A stretch of DNA of 64,000 bases, taken from contig NC_135251.1 of assembly GCF_964204865.1 (NCBI RefSeq), positions 15,872,001 through 15,936,000 on the forward strand, written 5' to 3'. The translations under genes and the position numbers were made by a program. Position 1 is the stretch's first letter. Every line of letters begins with the position of its first letter. Positions 20,179-32,719 of the stretch are shown here, piece by piece. The notes below the pieces were generated by a model that did not search any database, had not been told where the DNA came from, and worked only from the letters and a program-made list of their open reading frames with translations. This stretch comes from Styela clava (taxonomy: Eukaryota > Chordata > Ascidiacea > Stolidobranchia > Styelidae).

Positions 20179-20251
20179 GCCCGGTTAGCTCAGTCGGTAG
20201 AGCGTTGGACTTTTAATCCAACGGTCAAGGGTTCAAGTCCCTTATCGGGCG
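20179..20251 (+). tRNA. tRNA-Lys-TTT: tRNA-Lys(TTT), identical to reference
   Basis: Full match; leader TGCGGACCGTG; 3,820 bp from its duplicate at 16359. Trailer T3. Confidence 0.92.
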
Positions 20252-21231
20252 CCTCTTTGTTCCGGGAAGGTTTAATTTGTAAAAAAGATCACGCATTAAA
20301 TAATACGCAGACGTAGCCCGATCTATTTGTAAAAAAGATCACGCAGTAAAGAATATGTCTTTGATTCCAACGCAGACCGTAGCCCGGTTACCCCAGCCGG
20401 TGGAGCGTCTTTGTTCCGGGAAGATTAGATTGTGTATAGCTGGCGTTGGACATAGCAAAATGCTCAAACACACTTATAATTGTATTAGCTGCTAAATCAT
20501 TGACTTTTATCATCCGTTATGTCTTTTGTTTTAATGCAGACCGTAGCCCGGTTAGCTCAATCGGTAGAGTGTTGAACTTTTTATCCAACGATCAAGGAGT
20601 CAAGTGCGCTATCGGGCGCCTCTTTGTTCCGGAAAGGTTCAATTTGTATAAATAAATCACGTTGAGAAGATTCACGTTAGATTGTGTATAGCTGGTGTTG
20701 GACATAGCACAATGCCCAAACACACTTATAATTATATTAGCTGCTTAATAAACAGATTCCGACGATCCGGTATATGTTTCGTTTAACGCGGACCGTAGCC
20801 CGGTTAGCTCAGTCGGTAGAGTTACCTCAGTCGGTAGAGCGTCTTTGTTCCGGGAAGATTGGATTGTGTATAGATGGCGTTGGACATATCACAATGCAGA
20901 AACACACTTATATGTGTATTAGCTGCTAAAACATTGATTTTCACCATCTGTTATATCTTTTGTTTTAATGCAGCCCGTAGCCCGGTTAGCTCAATCGGTA
21001 GAGTGTTGAACTTTTTATCCAACGATCAAGGAGTCAAGTGCGCTATCGGGCGCCTCTTTGTTCCGGAAATGTTCAATTTGTAAAAATAGATCACGCTGAG
21101 AAGATTCACGTTAGATTGTGTATAGCTGGTGTTGGACATAGCACAATGCACAAACACACCTATAATTGTATTAGCTGCAAAATTTTTGATTTTTATCATT
21201 CTTTATGTCTTTTGTTTTAACGCGGACCGTA

Positions 21232-21304
21232 GCCCGGTTAGCTCAGTCGGTAGAGCGTTGGACTTTTAATCCAACGGTCAAGGGTTCAAGTCCTTTATCG
21301 AGCG
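21232..21304 (+). tRNA. tRNA-Lys-TTT: tRNA-Lys(TTT), acceptor-mismatch variant with T4
   Basis: The acceptor 3' strand reads ATCGAGC (A70 opposite C3); CCTTT in the T stem. Trailer CCTTTTCTTGC holds T4. Confidence 0.55.
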
Positions 21305-21804
21305 CCTTTTCTTGCGGGAAGGATCTATTTGTAAAAAAGATCACGCAGTAAAGAATATGTCCTTAGTTCCAACGCAGACCGTAGCCCGGTTACCACAGCC
21401 GGTGGAGCGTCTTAGTTCCGGGAAGATTAGATTGTGTATAAGCTGGCGTTGGACATAGCACAATGCACAAACACACTTATTTATACTTGTATTAGCTGCT
21501 AAATCATTCATTTTTATCATTTGTTATGTCTTTTGTTTTAATGCAGACCGTAGTCCGGTTAGCTCAATCGGTAAAGTGTTAAACTTTTTATCCAACGATC
21601 AAGGAGTCAAGTGCGCTATCGGGCGCCTCTTTGTTCCGGAAAGGTTCAATTTGTAAAAATAAATCACGCTGAGAAGATTCACGTTAGATTGTGTATAGCT
21701 GGTGTTCGACATAGCACAATGCACAAACACACTTATAATTGTGTTAGCTGCTAAATCATTGATTTTTATCATCCGTCATGTCTTTTGTTTGACTGCGCAC
21801 CGTA

Positions 21805-21877
21805 GCCCGGTTAGCTCAGTCGGTAGAACGTTGGACTTTTAATCCAACGGTCAAGGGTTCAAGTCCCTTATCGGGCG
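21805..21877 (+). tRNA. tRNA-Lys-TTT: tRNA-Lys(TTT), GAAC variant with T4
   Basis: D-stem GAAC is the only change. Unusual pairing of a GCGCACCGTA leader with a T4 trailer (CCTATTTTACGG), suggesting a recombinant unit. Confidence 0.7.
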
Positions 21878-22435
21878 CCTATTTTACGGGAAGGATGTAT
21901 TTGTAAAAAAGATCACGCAGTAAAGAATATAACCTTAGTTCCAACGCAGACCGTAGCCCGGTTACCACAGCCGGTGGAGCGTCTTTGTTCCGGGAAGATT
22001 AGATTGTGTAAAAGGTGGCGTTGGACATAGCACAATGCACAAACACACTTATAATTGTATTAGCTGCAAAATCATAGATTTTTATCGTCTGTTATGTCTT
22101 TTGTTTTAATGCAGACCGTAGCCAGGTTAGCTCAATCGGTGGAGTGTTAAACTTTTTATCCAACGATCAAGGAGTCAAGTGCGCTATCGGGCGCCTTTTT
22201 TTGCGGGAAGGATCTATTTGTAAAAAAGATCACACAGTAAAGAATATGTCCTTAGTTCCAACGCAGACCGTGGCCCGGTTACCACAGCCGGTGGAGCGTC
22301 TTTGTTCCGAGAAGATTAGATTGTGTATATCTGGCGATGGACATAGCACAATGCACAAACACACTTATAATTGTATTAGCTGCTAATTCATTGATTTTTT
22401 CATCAGTCATGTCTTTTGTTTGACTGCACACCGTA

Positions 22436-22508
22436 GCCCGGTTTGCTCAGTCGGTAGAGCGTTGGACTTTTAATCCAACGGTCAAGGGTTCAAGTCCCTT
22501 ATCGGGCG
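22436..22508 (+). tRNA. tRNA-Lys-TTT: tRNA-Lys(TTT), position-9 variant
   Basis: GGTTTGCTC in place of GGTTAGCTC changes A9, inside the A box. All stems pair. Trailer T3. Confidence 0.75.
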
Positions 22509-23405
22509 CCTCTTTGTTCCGGGAAGGTTCAATTTGTAAAAAAGATCATGCATTAAAGAATATGTCCTTAGTTCCAACGCAGACCGTAGCCCGATTACCA
22601 CAGCCGGGGGAGCGTCTTTGTTCTGGGAAGATTAGATTGTGTATAGCTGGCGATGGATATAGCACAATGCACAAACACACTTATAATTGTATTAGCTGCT
22701 TAATAAACAGATTCCGACGATCCGGTATATGTTTCGTTTAACGCGGACCGTAGCCCGGTTAGCTCAGTCGGTAGAGTTACCTCAGGCGGTAGAGCGTCTT
22801 TGTTCCGGGAAGATTGGATTGTGTATAAATGGCGTTGGACATATCACAATGCACAAACACACTTATAATTGTATTAGCTGCTAAATCATTGACTTTTATC
22901 ATCCGTTATATCTTTTGTTTCAATTAATGCAGACCGTAGCCCGTTTAGCTCAATCGGTAGAGTGTTGAAATTTTCATCCAACGATCAAGGAGTCAAGTGC
23001 GCTATCGGGCGCCTCTTTGTTACGGAATGGTTTAATTTTTAAAAAAGATCACGCATTAAAGAATATGTCCTTAGTTCCAACGCAGACCGTAGCCCGATTA
23101 CCACAGCCGGGGGAGCGTCTTTGTTCTGGGAAGATTAGATTGTGTATAGCTGGCGATGGATATAGCACAATGCACAAACACACTTATAATTGTATTAGCT
23201 GCAAAATCATTGATTTTTATCATCCGTTTTGTATTTTGTTTTAATGTGGAACGTAGCCCGGTTAGCTCAGTCGGTAGAGCGTTAAACTTTTTATCCAACG
23301 ATCAAGGAGTCAAGTGCGCTAACAGAAACACACTTATAATTATATTAGCTGCTAAATCATTGATTGTTATCATCCGTTATGTCTCTTGTTTTAATGCGGA
23401 CCGTG

Positions 23406-23478
23406 GCCCAGTCAGCTCAGTCGGTAGAGCGTTGGACTTTTAATCCAACGGTCAAGGGTTCAAGTCCCTTATCGGGAG
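23406..23478 (+). tRNA. tRNA-Lys-TTT: tRNA-Lys(TTT), 5'-end variant
   Basis: GCCCAGTCAGCTC alters acceptor position 5 and A-box position 8; the discriminator is A. Paired 1,450 bp away with 24856. Trailer T3. Confidence 0.55.
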
Positions 23479-24855
23479 CCTCTTTGTTCCGGGAAGGTCT
23501 AATTTGTAAAAAAGATCACGCATTAAATAATACGCAGACGTAGCCCGATCTAATTGTAAAAAAGATCACGCAGTAAAGAATATGTCCTTGATTCCAACGC
23601 AGACCGTAGCCCGGTTACCCCAGCCGGTGGAGCTTCTTTGTTCCGGGAAGATTAGATTTTGTATAGCTGGCGTTGGACATAGCAAAATGCTCAAACACAC
23701 TTATAATTGTATTAGCTGCTAAATAATTGACTTTTATCATCCGTTATGTATTTTGTTTTAATGCAGACCGTAGCCCGGTTAGCTCAATCGGTAGAGTGTT
23801 GAACTTTTTATCCAACGATCAAGGAGTCAAGTACGCTATCGGGCGCCTTTTTGTTCCGGAAAGGTTCAATTTGTATAAATAAATCACGCTGAAAAGATTC
23901 ACGTTAGATTGTGTATAGCTGGTGTTGGACATAGCACAATGCTCAAACACACTTATAATTGTATTAGCTGCTTAATAAACAGATTCCGACGATCCGGTAT
24001 ATGTTTCGTTTAACGCGGACCGTAGCCCGGTTAGCTCAGTCGGTAGAGTTACCTCAGTCGGTAGAGCGTCTTTGTTCCGGAAAGATTGGATTGTGTATAG
24101 ATGGCGTTGGACATATCACAATGCAGAAACACACTTATATGTGTATTAGCTGCTAAAACATTGATTTTTACCATCTGGTATATCTTTTGTTTTAATGCAG
24201 TCCGTAGCCCGGTTAGCTAAGTCGGTAGAGTTACCTCAGTCGGTAGAGCGTCTTTGTTCCGAGAAGATTAGATTGTGTATAGCTGGCGATGGACATAGCA
24301 CAATGCACAAACACACTTATAATTGTATTAGCTGCTAATTCATTGATTTTTATCATCCGTTATGTCTTTTGTTTGACTGCACCACGTAGCCCGGTTAGCT
24401 CAGTCGGTAGAGTGTTGAAATTTTCATCCAACGATCAAGGAGTCAAGTGCGCTATCGGGCGCCTCTTTGTTCCGGAATGGTTTAATTTTTAAAAAAGATC
24501 ACGCATTAAAGAATTTGTCCTTAGTTCCAACGCAGACCGTAGCCCGATTACCACAGCCGGGGGAGCGTCTTTGTTCTGGGAAGATTAGATTGTGTATAGC
24601 TGGCGATGGACATAGCACAATGCACAAACACACTTATAATTGTATTAGCTGCAAAATCATTGATTTTTATCATTCGTTATGTCTTTTGTTTTAATGTGGA
24701 CCGTAGCCCGGTTAGCTCAGTCGGTAGAGCGTTAAACTTTTTATCCAACGATCAAGGAGTCAAGTGCGCTAACAGAAACACACTTATAATTATATTAGCT
24801 GCTAAATCATTGATTGTTATCATCCGTTATGTCTCTTGTTTTAATGCGGACCGTG

Positions 24856-24928
24856 GCCCGGTTAACTCAGTCGGTAGAGCGTTGGACTTTTAATCCAACG
24901 GTCAAGGGTTCAAGTCCCTTATCGGGCG
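24856..24928 (+). tRNA. tRNA-Lys-TTT: tRNA-Lys(TTT), D-stem variant
   Basis: TAACTC replaces TAGCTC, so A10 faces C25 and the A-box G is lost. Otherwise reference. Trailer T3. Confidence 0.6.
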
Positions 24929-26040
24929 CCTCTTTGTTCCGGGAAGATTTAATTTGTAAAAAAGATCACGCATTAAATAATATTCAGACGTAGCCCGATC
25001 TATTTGTAAAAAAGATCACGCAGTAAAGAATATGTCCTTGATTCCAACGCAGACCGTAGCCCGGTTACCCCAGCCGGTGGAGCGTCTTTGTTCCGGGAAT
25101 ATTAGATTTTGTATAGCTGGCGTTGGACATAGCAAAATGCTCAAAGACACTTATAATTGTATTAGCTGCTAAATCATTGACTTTTATCATCCGTTATGTA
25201 TTTTGTTTTAATGCAGACCTTAGCCCGGTTAGCTCAATCGGTAGAGTGTTGAACTTTTTATCCAACGATCAAGGAGTCAAGTACGCTATCGGGCGCCTCT
25301 TTGTTCCGGAAAGGTTCAATTTGTATAAATAAATCACGCTGAGAAGATTCACGTTAGATTGTGTATAGCTGGTGTTGGACATAGCACAATGCTCAAACAC
25401 ACTTATAATTGTATTAGCTGCTTAATAAACAGATTCCGACGATCCGGTATATGTTTTGTTTAACGCAGACCGTAGCCCGATTACCACAGCCGGGGGAGCG
25501 TCTTTGTTCCGAGAAGATTATATTGTGTATAGCTGGCAATGGACATAGCACAATGCACAAACACACTTATAATAGTATTAGCTGCTAATTCATTGATTTT
25601 TATCATCCGTCATGTCTTTTGTTTGACTGCACACCGTAGCCCGGTTATCTCAGTCGGTAGAGCGTTGAACTTTTTATCCAAAGATCAAGGAGTCAAGTGC
25701 GCTAACACAAACACACTTATAATTGTATTAGCTGCTAAATCATAGATTTTTATCGTCCGTTATGTCTTTTGTTTTAATGCAGACCGTAGCCCGGTTAGTT
25801 CAATCGGTAGAGTGTTAAACTTTTTATCCAACGATCAAGGAGTCAAGTGCGCTATCGGGCGCCTGTTTGTTCCGGAAAATTTCAATTTGTAAAAATAGAT
25901 CACGCTGAGAAGATTAACGTTAGATTGTATACAGCTGGTGTTGGACATAGCACAATGCACAAACACACTTATAATTGTATTAGCTGCAAAATTTTTCATA
26001 TTTATCATCCGTTAAGTCTTTCGTTTTAACGCGGACCGTA

Positions 26041-26113
26041 GCCCGGTTAGCTCAGTCGGTAGAACGTTGGACTTTTAATCCAACGGTCAAGGGTTCAAGT
26101 CCCTGATCGGGCG
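26041..26113 (+). tRNA. tRNA-Lys-TTT: tRNA-Lys(TTT), GAAC/CCCTG variant with T6
   Basis: One D-stem mismatch (GAAC) and one at the base of the T stem (CCCTG). Leader ACGCGGACCGTA; trailer T6. Confidence 0.6.
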
Positions 26114-26354
26114 CCTTTTTTGCGGGAAGGATCTATTTGTAAAAAAGATCACGCAGTAAAGAATATGTCCTTAGTTCCAACGCAGACGTAGCCCGGTTAC
26201 CACAGCCGCTGGAGCGTCTTTGTTCCGAGAAGATTAGATTGTGTATAGCTGGCGATGGACATAGCACAATGCACAAACACACTTATAATTGTGTTAGCTG
26301 CTAAATCATTGATTTTTATCATCCGTCATGTCTTTTGTTTGACTGCACACCGTA

Positions 26355-26427
26355 GCCCGGTTAGCTCAGTCGGTAGAGCGTTGGACTTTTAATCCAACGG
26401 TCAAGGGTTCAAGTCCCTTATCGGGCG
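26355..26427 (+). tRNA. tRNA-Lys-TTT: tRNA-Lys(TTT), identical to reference
   Basis: Full match; leader GACTGCACACCGTA; trailer CCCCTTTG, T3. Confidence 0.92.
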
Positions 26428-26821
26428 CCCCTTTGTTCCGGGAAGGTTCAATTTGTAAAAAAAAACACGCATTAAAGACTATGTCCTTAGTTCCAACGCA
26501 GACCGTAGCCCGATTACCACAGCCGGGGGAGCGTCTTTGTTCCGAGAAGATTTTATTGTGTATAGCTGGCGATGGACATAGCACAATGCACAAACACACT
26601 TATAATAGTATTAGCTGCTAATTCATTGATTTTTATCATCCGTCATGTCTTTTGTTTGACTGCACACCGTAGCCCGGTTAGCTCAGTCGGTAGAGCGTTA
26701 AACTTTTTATCCAACGATCAAGGAGTCAAGTGCGCTAACACAAACACATTTATAATTGTATTAGCTGCTAAATCATAGATTTTTATCATCCGTTATGTCT
26801 TTTGCTTTAATGTGGACCGTG

Positions 26822-26894
26822 GCCCGGTTAGCTCAGTCGGTAGAGCGTTGGACTTTTAATCCAACGGTCAAGGGTTCAAATCCCTTATCGGGCG
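26822..26894 (+). tRNA. tRNA-Lys-TTT: tRNA-Lys(TTT), T-loop variant
   Basis: T loop TTCAAAT (G59 to A) is the only change. Duplicate 1,743 bp downstream at 28565 is unchanged. Trailer T3. Confidence 0.8.
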
Positions 26895-27544
26895 CCTCTT
26901 TGTTCCGGGAAGGTTCAATTTGTAAAAAAGATCACGCATTAAATAATACGCAGACCGTAGCCCGGTTACCACAGCCGGTGGAGCGTCTTTGTTCCGGGAA
27001 GATTAGATTGTGTATAAGCTGGCGTTGGACATAGCACAATGCATAAACACACTTATTTATACTTGTATTAGCTGCTAAATCATTCATTTTTATCATTTGT
27101 TATGTCTTTTGTTTTAATGCAGACCGTAGCCCGGTTAGCTCAATCGGTAGAGTGTTGAACTTTTTATCCAACGATCAAGTAGTCAAGTGCGCTATCGGGC
27201 GCCTCTTTGTTCCGGAAAGGTTCAATTTGTAAAAATAAATCACGCTGAGAAGATTCACGTTAGATTGTGTATAGCTGGTGTTGGACATTGCACAATGCAC
27301 AAACACACTTATAATTGTATTAGTTGCCTAATAAACAGATTCCGACGATCCTGTATGTGTTTCGTTTAACGCGGACCGTAGCCCGGTTAGCTCAGTCGGT
27401 AGAGCGTCTTTGTTCCGGGAAGATTGGATTGTGTATAGATGGCGTTGGACATATCACAATGCAGAAACACACTTATATGTGTATTATCTGCTAAAACATT
27501 GATTTTTACCATGTGTTATATCTTTTGTTTTCATGCAGACCGTA

Positions 27545-27617
27545 GCCCGGTTAGCTCAGTCGGTAGAGCGTTGGACTTTTAATCCAACGGTCAAGGGTTC
27601 AAGTCCCTTATCGGGCG
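27545..27617 (+). tRNA. tRNA-Lys-TTT: tRNA-Lys(TTT), identical; uninterrupted relative of the LINE target unit
   Basis: Full match. Its upstream spacer (ACCATGTGTTATATC...) and downstream linker (AAAAATGAACACGC) are those that flank the LINE insertions, so this unit approximates the empty site. Trailer T3. Confidence 0.92.
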
Positions 27618-28097
27618 CCTCTTTGTTCCGGGAAGGTTCAATTTGTAAAAATGAACACGCATTAAAGAATACGCAGCCTTAGCCCGGTTACCACAGCCGG
27701 TGGAGCGTCTTTGTTCCGGGAAGATTAGATTGCGTATAGCTGGCGTTGGACATAGCACAATGCACAAACACACTTATAATTGTATTAGCTGCTAAATCAT
27801 TGATTTTTATCGTCCAATATGTCTTTTGTTTTAATGCAGACCGTAGCCCGGTTAGCTCAAATGGTAGAGTGTTGAACTTTTTATCCAACGATCAAGGAGT
27901 CAAGTGCGCTATCGGGCGCCTCTTTGTTCCGGAAAGTTTCAATTTGTAAAAATAGATCACGCTGAGAAGATTAACGTTAGATTGTATACAGCTGGTGTTG
28001 GACATAGCACAATGCACAAACACACTTATAATTTTATTAGCTGCAAAATTTTTCATTTTTATCATCCGTTATGTCTTTTGTTTTAGCGCGGACCGTA

Positions 28098-28170
28098 GCC
28101 CGGTTAGCTCAGTCGGTAGAGCGTTGGACTTTTAATCCAACGGTCAAGGGTTCAAATTCCTTATCGGGCG
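28098..28170 (+). tRNA. tRNA-Lys-TTT: tRNA-Lys(TTT), T-arm variant
   Basis: T loop and stem TTCAAATTCCTT: G59 to A and C61 to T (wobble). The latter changes the B box. Trailer T3. Confidence 0.65.
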
Positions 28171-28564
28171 CCTCTTTGTTCCGGAAAGGTTCAATTTGTA
28201 AAAAAGATCACGCATTAAAGAACATGTCCTTAGTTCCAAGGCAGACCGTAGCCCGGTTACCACAGCCGGTGGAGCGTCATTGTTCCGAGAAGATTAGATT
28301 GTGTATAGCTGGCGTTGGACATATCACAATGCAGAAACACACTTATATGTGTATTAGCTGCTAAAACAATGATTTTTACCATGTGTTATATCTTTTGTTT
28401 TAATGCAGACCGTAGCCCGGTTAGCTCAGTCGGTAGAGCGTTGGACTTTTTATCCAACGATCAAGGAGTCAAGTGCGCTAACACAAACACATTTATAATT
28501 GTATTAGCTGCTAAATCATAGATTTTTATCATCCGTTATGTCTTTTGCTTTAATGCGGACCGTG

Positions 28565-28637
28565 GCCCGGTTAGCTCAGTCGGTAGAGCGTTGGACTTTT
28601 AATCCAACGGTCAAGGGTTCAAGTCCCTTATCGGGCG
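28565..28637 (+). tRNA. tRNA-Lys-TTT: tRNA-Lys(TTT), identical to reference
   Basis: Full match; leader TGCGGACCGTG; trailer T3. Second member of the 1,743-bp duplication. Confidence 0.92.
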
Positions 28638-29287
28638 CCTCTTTGTTCCGGGAAGGTTCAATTTGTAAAAAAGATCACGCATTAAATAATACGCAGAACG
28701 TAGCCCGGTTACCACAGCCGGTGGAGCGTCTTTGTTCCGGGAAGATTAGATTGTGTATAAGCTGGCGTTGGACATAGCACAATGCATAAACACACTTATT
28801 TATACTTGTATTAGCTGCTAAATCATTCATTTTTATCATTTGTTATGTCTTTTGTTTTAATGCAGACCGTAGCCCGGTTAGCTCAATCGGTAGAGTGTTG
28901 AACTTTTTATCCAACGATCAAGTAGTCAAGTGCGCTATCGGGCGCCTCTTTGTTCCGGAAAGGTTCAATTTGTAAAAATAAATCACGCTGAGAAGATTCA
29001 CGTTAGATTGTGTATAGCTGGTGTTGGACATTGCACAATGCACAAACACACTTATAATTGTATTAGCTGCCTAATAAACAGATTCCGACGATCCGGTATG
29101 TGTTTCGTTTAACGCGGACCGTAGCCCGGTTAGCTCAGTCGGTAGAGCGTCTTTGTTCCGGGAAGATTGGATTGTGTATAGATGGCGTTGGACATATCAT
29201 AATGCAGAAACACACTTATATGTGTATTAGCTGCTAAAACATTGATTTTTACCATGTGTTATATCTTTTGTTTTCATGCAGACCGTA

Positions 29288-29360
29288 GCCCGGTTAGCTC
29301 AGTCGGTAGAGCGTTGGACTTTTAATCCAACGGTCAAGGGTTCAAGTCCCTTATCGGGCG
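29288..29360 (+). tRNA. tRNA-Lys-TTT: tRNA-Lys(TTT), identical; second empty-site relative
   Basis: Full match; flanks match the LINE-bearing units as at 27545. Trailer T3. Confidence 0.92.
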
Positions 29361-29833
29361 CCTCTTTGTTCCGGGAAGGTTCAATTTGTAAAAATGAACA
29401 CGCATTAAAGAATACGCAGCCGAAGCCCGGTTACCACAGCCGGTGGAGCGTCTTTGTTCCGGGAAGATTAGATTGCGTATAGCTGGCGTTGGACATAGCA
29501 CAAACACACTTATAATTGTATTAGCTGCTAAATCATTGATTTTTATCGTCCGTTATGTCTTTTGTTTTAATGCAGACCGTAGCCCGGTTAGCTCAAATGG
29601 TAGAGTGTTAAACTTTTTATCCAACGATCAAGGAGTCAAGTGCGCTATCGGGCGCCTCTTTGTTCCGGAAAGTTTCAATTTGTAAAAATAGATCACGCTG
29701 AGAAGATTAACGTTAGATTGTATACAGCTGGTGTTGGACATAGCACAATGCACAAACACACTTATAATTTTATTAGCTGCAACATTTTTCATTTTTATCA
29801 TCCGTTATGTCTTTTGTTTTAACGCGGACCGTA

Positions 29834-29906
29834 GCCCGGTTAGCTCAGTCGGTAGAGCGTTGGACTTTTAATCCAACGATCAAGGGTTCGAGTCCCTGAT
29901 CGGGCG
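29834..29906 (+). tRNA. tRNA-Lys-TTT: tRNA-Lys(TTT), CGATC/TTCGAGT/CCCTG variant with T7
   Basis: Shares CGATC and TTCGAGT with 17412, plus a mismatch at 49-65. Leader ACGCGGACCGTA; trailer T7. Confidence 0.65.
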
Positions 29907-30550
29907 CCTTTTTTTGCGGAAAGGATCTATTTGTAAAAAAGATCACGCAGTAAAGAATATGTCCTTAGTTCCAACGCAGACCGTAGCCCGATTACCACAG
30001 CCGGGGGAGCGTCTTTGTTTCGAGAAGATTATATTGTGTATAGCTGGCGATGGACATAGCACAATGCACAAACACACTTATAATAGTATTAGCTGCTAAT
30101 TCATTGATTTTTATCATCCGTCATGTCTTTTGTTTGACTGCACACCGTAGCCCGGTTAGCTCAGTCGGTAGAGCGTTAAACTTTTTATCCAACGATCAAG
30201 GAGTCAAGTGCGCTAACACAAACACACTTATAATTGTATTAGCTGCTAAATCATAGATTTTTATCGTCTGTTATGTCTTTTGTTTTAATGCAGACCGTAG
30301 CCCGGTTAGCTCAATCGGTGGAGTGTTAAACTTTTTATACAACGATCAAGGAGTCAAGTGCGCTATCGGGCGCCCTTTGTTCCGGAAATGTTCAATTTGT
30401 AAAAATAGATCACGCTGAGAAGATTAACGTTAGATTGTGTATAGCTGGTGTTGGACATAGCACAATGCACAAACACACTTATAATTGTATTAGCTGCAAA
30501 ATTTTTGATTTTTATCATCCGTTATGTCTTTTGTTTTAACGCGGACCGTA

Positions 30551-30623
30551 GCCCGGTTAGCTCAGTCGGAAGATCGTTGGACTTTTAATCCAACGGTCAA
30601 GGGTTCAAGTCCCTTATCGGGCA
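30551..30623 (+). tRNA. tRNA-Lys-TTT: tRNA-Lys(TTT), GGAAGATC variant with T7
   Basis: The D loop/stem reads CAGTCGGAAGATC (D-stem mismatch 11-24) and the discriminator is A. The same allele recurs at 35831, 52084 and 61639, tracking the higher-order repeat. Trailer T7. Confidence 0.55.
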
Positions 30624-30866
30624 CCTTTTTTTGCGGGAAGGATCTATTTGTAAAAAAGATCCCACAGTAAAGAATATGTCCTTAGTTCCAACACAGAACG
30701 TAGCCCGGTTACCACAGCCGGTGGAGCGTCTTTGTTCCGAGAAGATTAGGTTGTGTATTGCTGGCGATGGACGTAGCACAATGCACAAATACACCTATAA
30801 TTGTATTAGCTGCTAATTCATTGATTTTTATCATCCGTCATGTCTTTTGTTTGACTGCACACCGTA

Positions 30867-30939
30867 GCCCGGTTAGCTCAGTCGGTAGAGCGTTGGACTT
30901 TTAATCCAACGGTCAAGGGTTCAAGTCCCTTATCGGGCG
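30867..30939 (+). tRNA. tRNA-Lys-TTT: tRNA-Lys(TTT), identical to reference
   Basis: Full match; leader GACTGCACACCGTA; trailer T3. Confidence 0.92.
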
Positions 30940-31925
30940 CCTCTTTGTTCCGGGAAGGTTCAATTTGTAAAAAAGATCACGCATTAAAGAATATGTCCTT
31001 AGTTCCAACGCAGACCGTAGCCCGGTTACCACAGCCGGTGGGGCGTCTTTGTTCCGGGAAGATTAGATTGTGTATAGCTGGCGTTGGACATAGCAAAATG
31101 CACAAACACACTTATAATTGTATTAGCTGCTAAATCATTGACTTTTATCATCCGTTATATCTTTTGTTTCAATTAATGCAGACCGTAGCCCATTTTGCTC
31201 AATTGGTAAAGTGTTGAAATTTTCATCCAACGATCAAGGAGTCAAGTGCGCTATCGGGCGCCTCTTTGTTCCGGAATAGTTCAATTTGTAAAAATAGATC
31301 ACGCTGAGAAGATTAACGTTAGATTGTGTATAGCTGGTGTTGGACATAGCACAATGAACAATCACACTTATAATTGTATTAGCTGCTTAATAAACAGATC
31401 CCGACGATCCGGTATATGTTTCGTTTAACGCGGACCGTAGCCCGGTTAGCTCAGTCGGTAGAGTTACCTCAGTCGGTAGAGCGTCTTTGTTCCGGGAAGA
31501 TTGGATTGTGTATAGATGGCGTTGGACATAGCAAAATGCACAAACACACTTATAATTGTATTAGCTGCTAAATCGTTGACTTTTATCATCCGTTATGTCT
31601 TTTGATTTAATGCAGACCGTAGCCCGGTTAGCTCAATCGGTAGAGTGTTGAAATTTTTATCCAACGATCAAGGAGTCAAGTGCGCTATCGGGCGCCTCTT
31701 TGTTCCGGAAAGGTTCAATTTGTAAAAATAGGTCACGCTGAGAAGATTAACGTTAGATTGTGTATATCTGGTGTTGGACATAGCACAATGCACAAACACA
31801 CTTATTTATACTTGTATTAGCTGCTAAATCATTCATTTTTATCATTTGTTATGTCTTTTGTTTTAATGCAGACCGTAGCCCGGTTAGCTCAATCGGTAGA
31901 GTGTTGAACTTTTTATCCAACGATC

Positions 31926-32037
31926 CAACGATCTTCACCCTGAAATATGGCCAATTTATAATTTAATTTATTGCAATTTGTATGTTTGTGCCTATTTTAA
32001 GTATGGTTAGAAAAAAACTACTGATTACTGATTACTG
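31926..32037 (+). mobile_element. 112-bp retroposon-like insert in a type B pseudo-tRNA, copy 1
   Basis: Interrupts the B copy at 31878 between CCAACGATC and AAGTAGTC. It starts with a repeated CAACGATC and is AT-rich inside. It ends with a tandem CTGATTA tail (CTGATTACTGATTACTG), like the 3' tails of some CR1/L2-type LINEs or SINEs. No family recognised. Confidence 0.55.
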
Positions 32038-32403
32038 AAGTAGTCAAGTGCGCTATCGGGCGCCTCTTTGTTCCGGAAAGGTTCAATTTGTAAAAATAAA
32101 TCACGCTGAGAAGATTCACGTTAGATTGTGTATAGCTGGTGTTGGACATTGCACAATGCACAAACACACTTATAATTGTATTAGCTGCTTAATAAACAGA
32201 TTCCGACGATCTGGTATGTGTTTCGTAACGCGGACCGTAGCCCGGTCAGCTCAGTCGGTAGAGCATCTTTGTTCCGGGAAGATTGGATTGTGTATAGATG
32301 GCGTTGGACATATCACAATGCAGAAACACACTTATATGTGTATTAGCTGCTAAAACATTTATTTTTACTATCTGTTATATCTTTTGTTTTAATGCAGACC
32401 GTA

Positions 32404-32476
32404 CCCCGGTTAGCTCAGTCGGTAGAGCGTTGGACTTTTAATCCAACGGTCAAGGGTTCAAGTCCCTTATCGGGCG
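32404..32476 (+). tRNA. tRNA-Lys-TTT: tRNA-Lys(TTT), C1 variant with T7
   Basis: G1 is C, giving a C-C end mismatch that should impair 5' processing (inference). The rest is reference. Also at 48657 and 59417. Trailer T7. Confidence 0.6.
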
Positions 32477-32719
32477 CCTTTTTTTGCGGGAAGGATCAAT
32501 TTTTAAAAAAGATCACACAGTAAAGAATATGTCCTTATTTCCAACGCAGACCGTAGCCCGGTTACCACAGCCGGTGGAGCGTCTTTGTTCCGAGAAGATT
32601 AGATTGTGTATAGCTGGCGATTGACATAGCACAATGCACAAACCCACTTATAATTGTATTAGCTGCTAATTCATTGATTTTTATCATCCGTCATGTCTTT
32701 TGTTTGACTGCACACCGTA

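Larger units (their letters stand above)
15892..21300 (+). repeat. 3,820-bp spaced segmental repeat in the array
   Basis: Landmarks at 16209/20029, 16359/20179, 16726/20546 and 17160/20980 are all 3,820 bp apart, with a few substitutions. The intervening ~2.3 kb differs, so this is a duplicated block and not a simple period. Confidence 0.75.
16209..28944 (+). pseudogene. Type B pseudo-tRNA-Lys copies, group 2
   Basis: Starts: 16209', 16726, 17160, 17728', 17878, 18799, 19712, 20029', 20546, 20980, 21553, 22121, 22939, 23256', 23773, 24389, 24706', 25223, 25639', 25789, 26672', 27129, 27846, 28415', 28872. Prime marks a B' subtype: an A-like 5' half (CAGTCGGTAGAGCGT) joined to the B 3' half and ending at GTGCGCTAACA, so the acceptor 3' strand is missing. 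B' copies look like A/B recombinants with a fixed 3' truncation that then spread. Confidence 0.75.
26795..29500 (+). repeat. 1,743-bp tandem duplication
   Basis: Pairs 26822/28565, 27129/28872 and 27545/29288 are each 1,743 bp apart. Each copy carries two tRNA genes, a type B copy and the empty-site relative of the LINE target. Confidence 0.75.
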
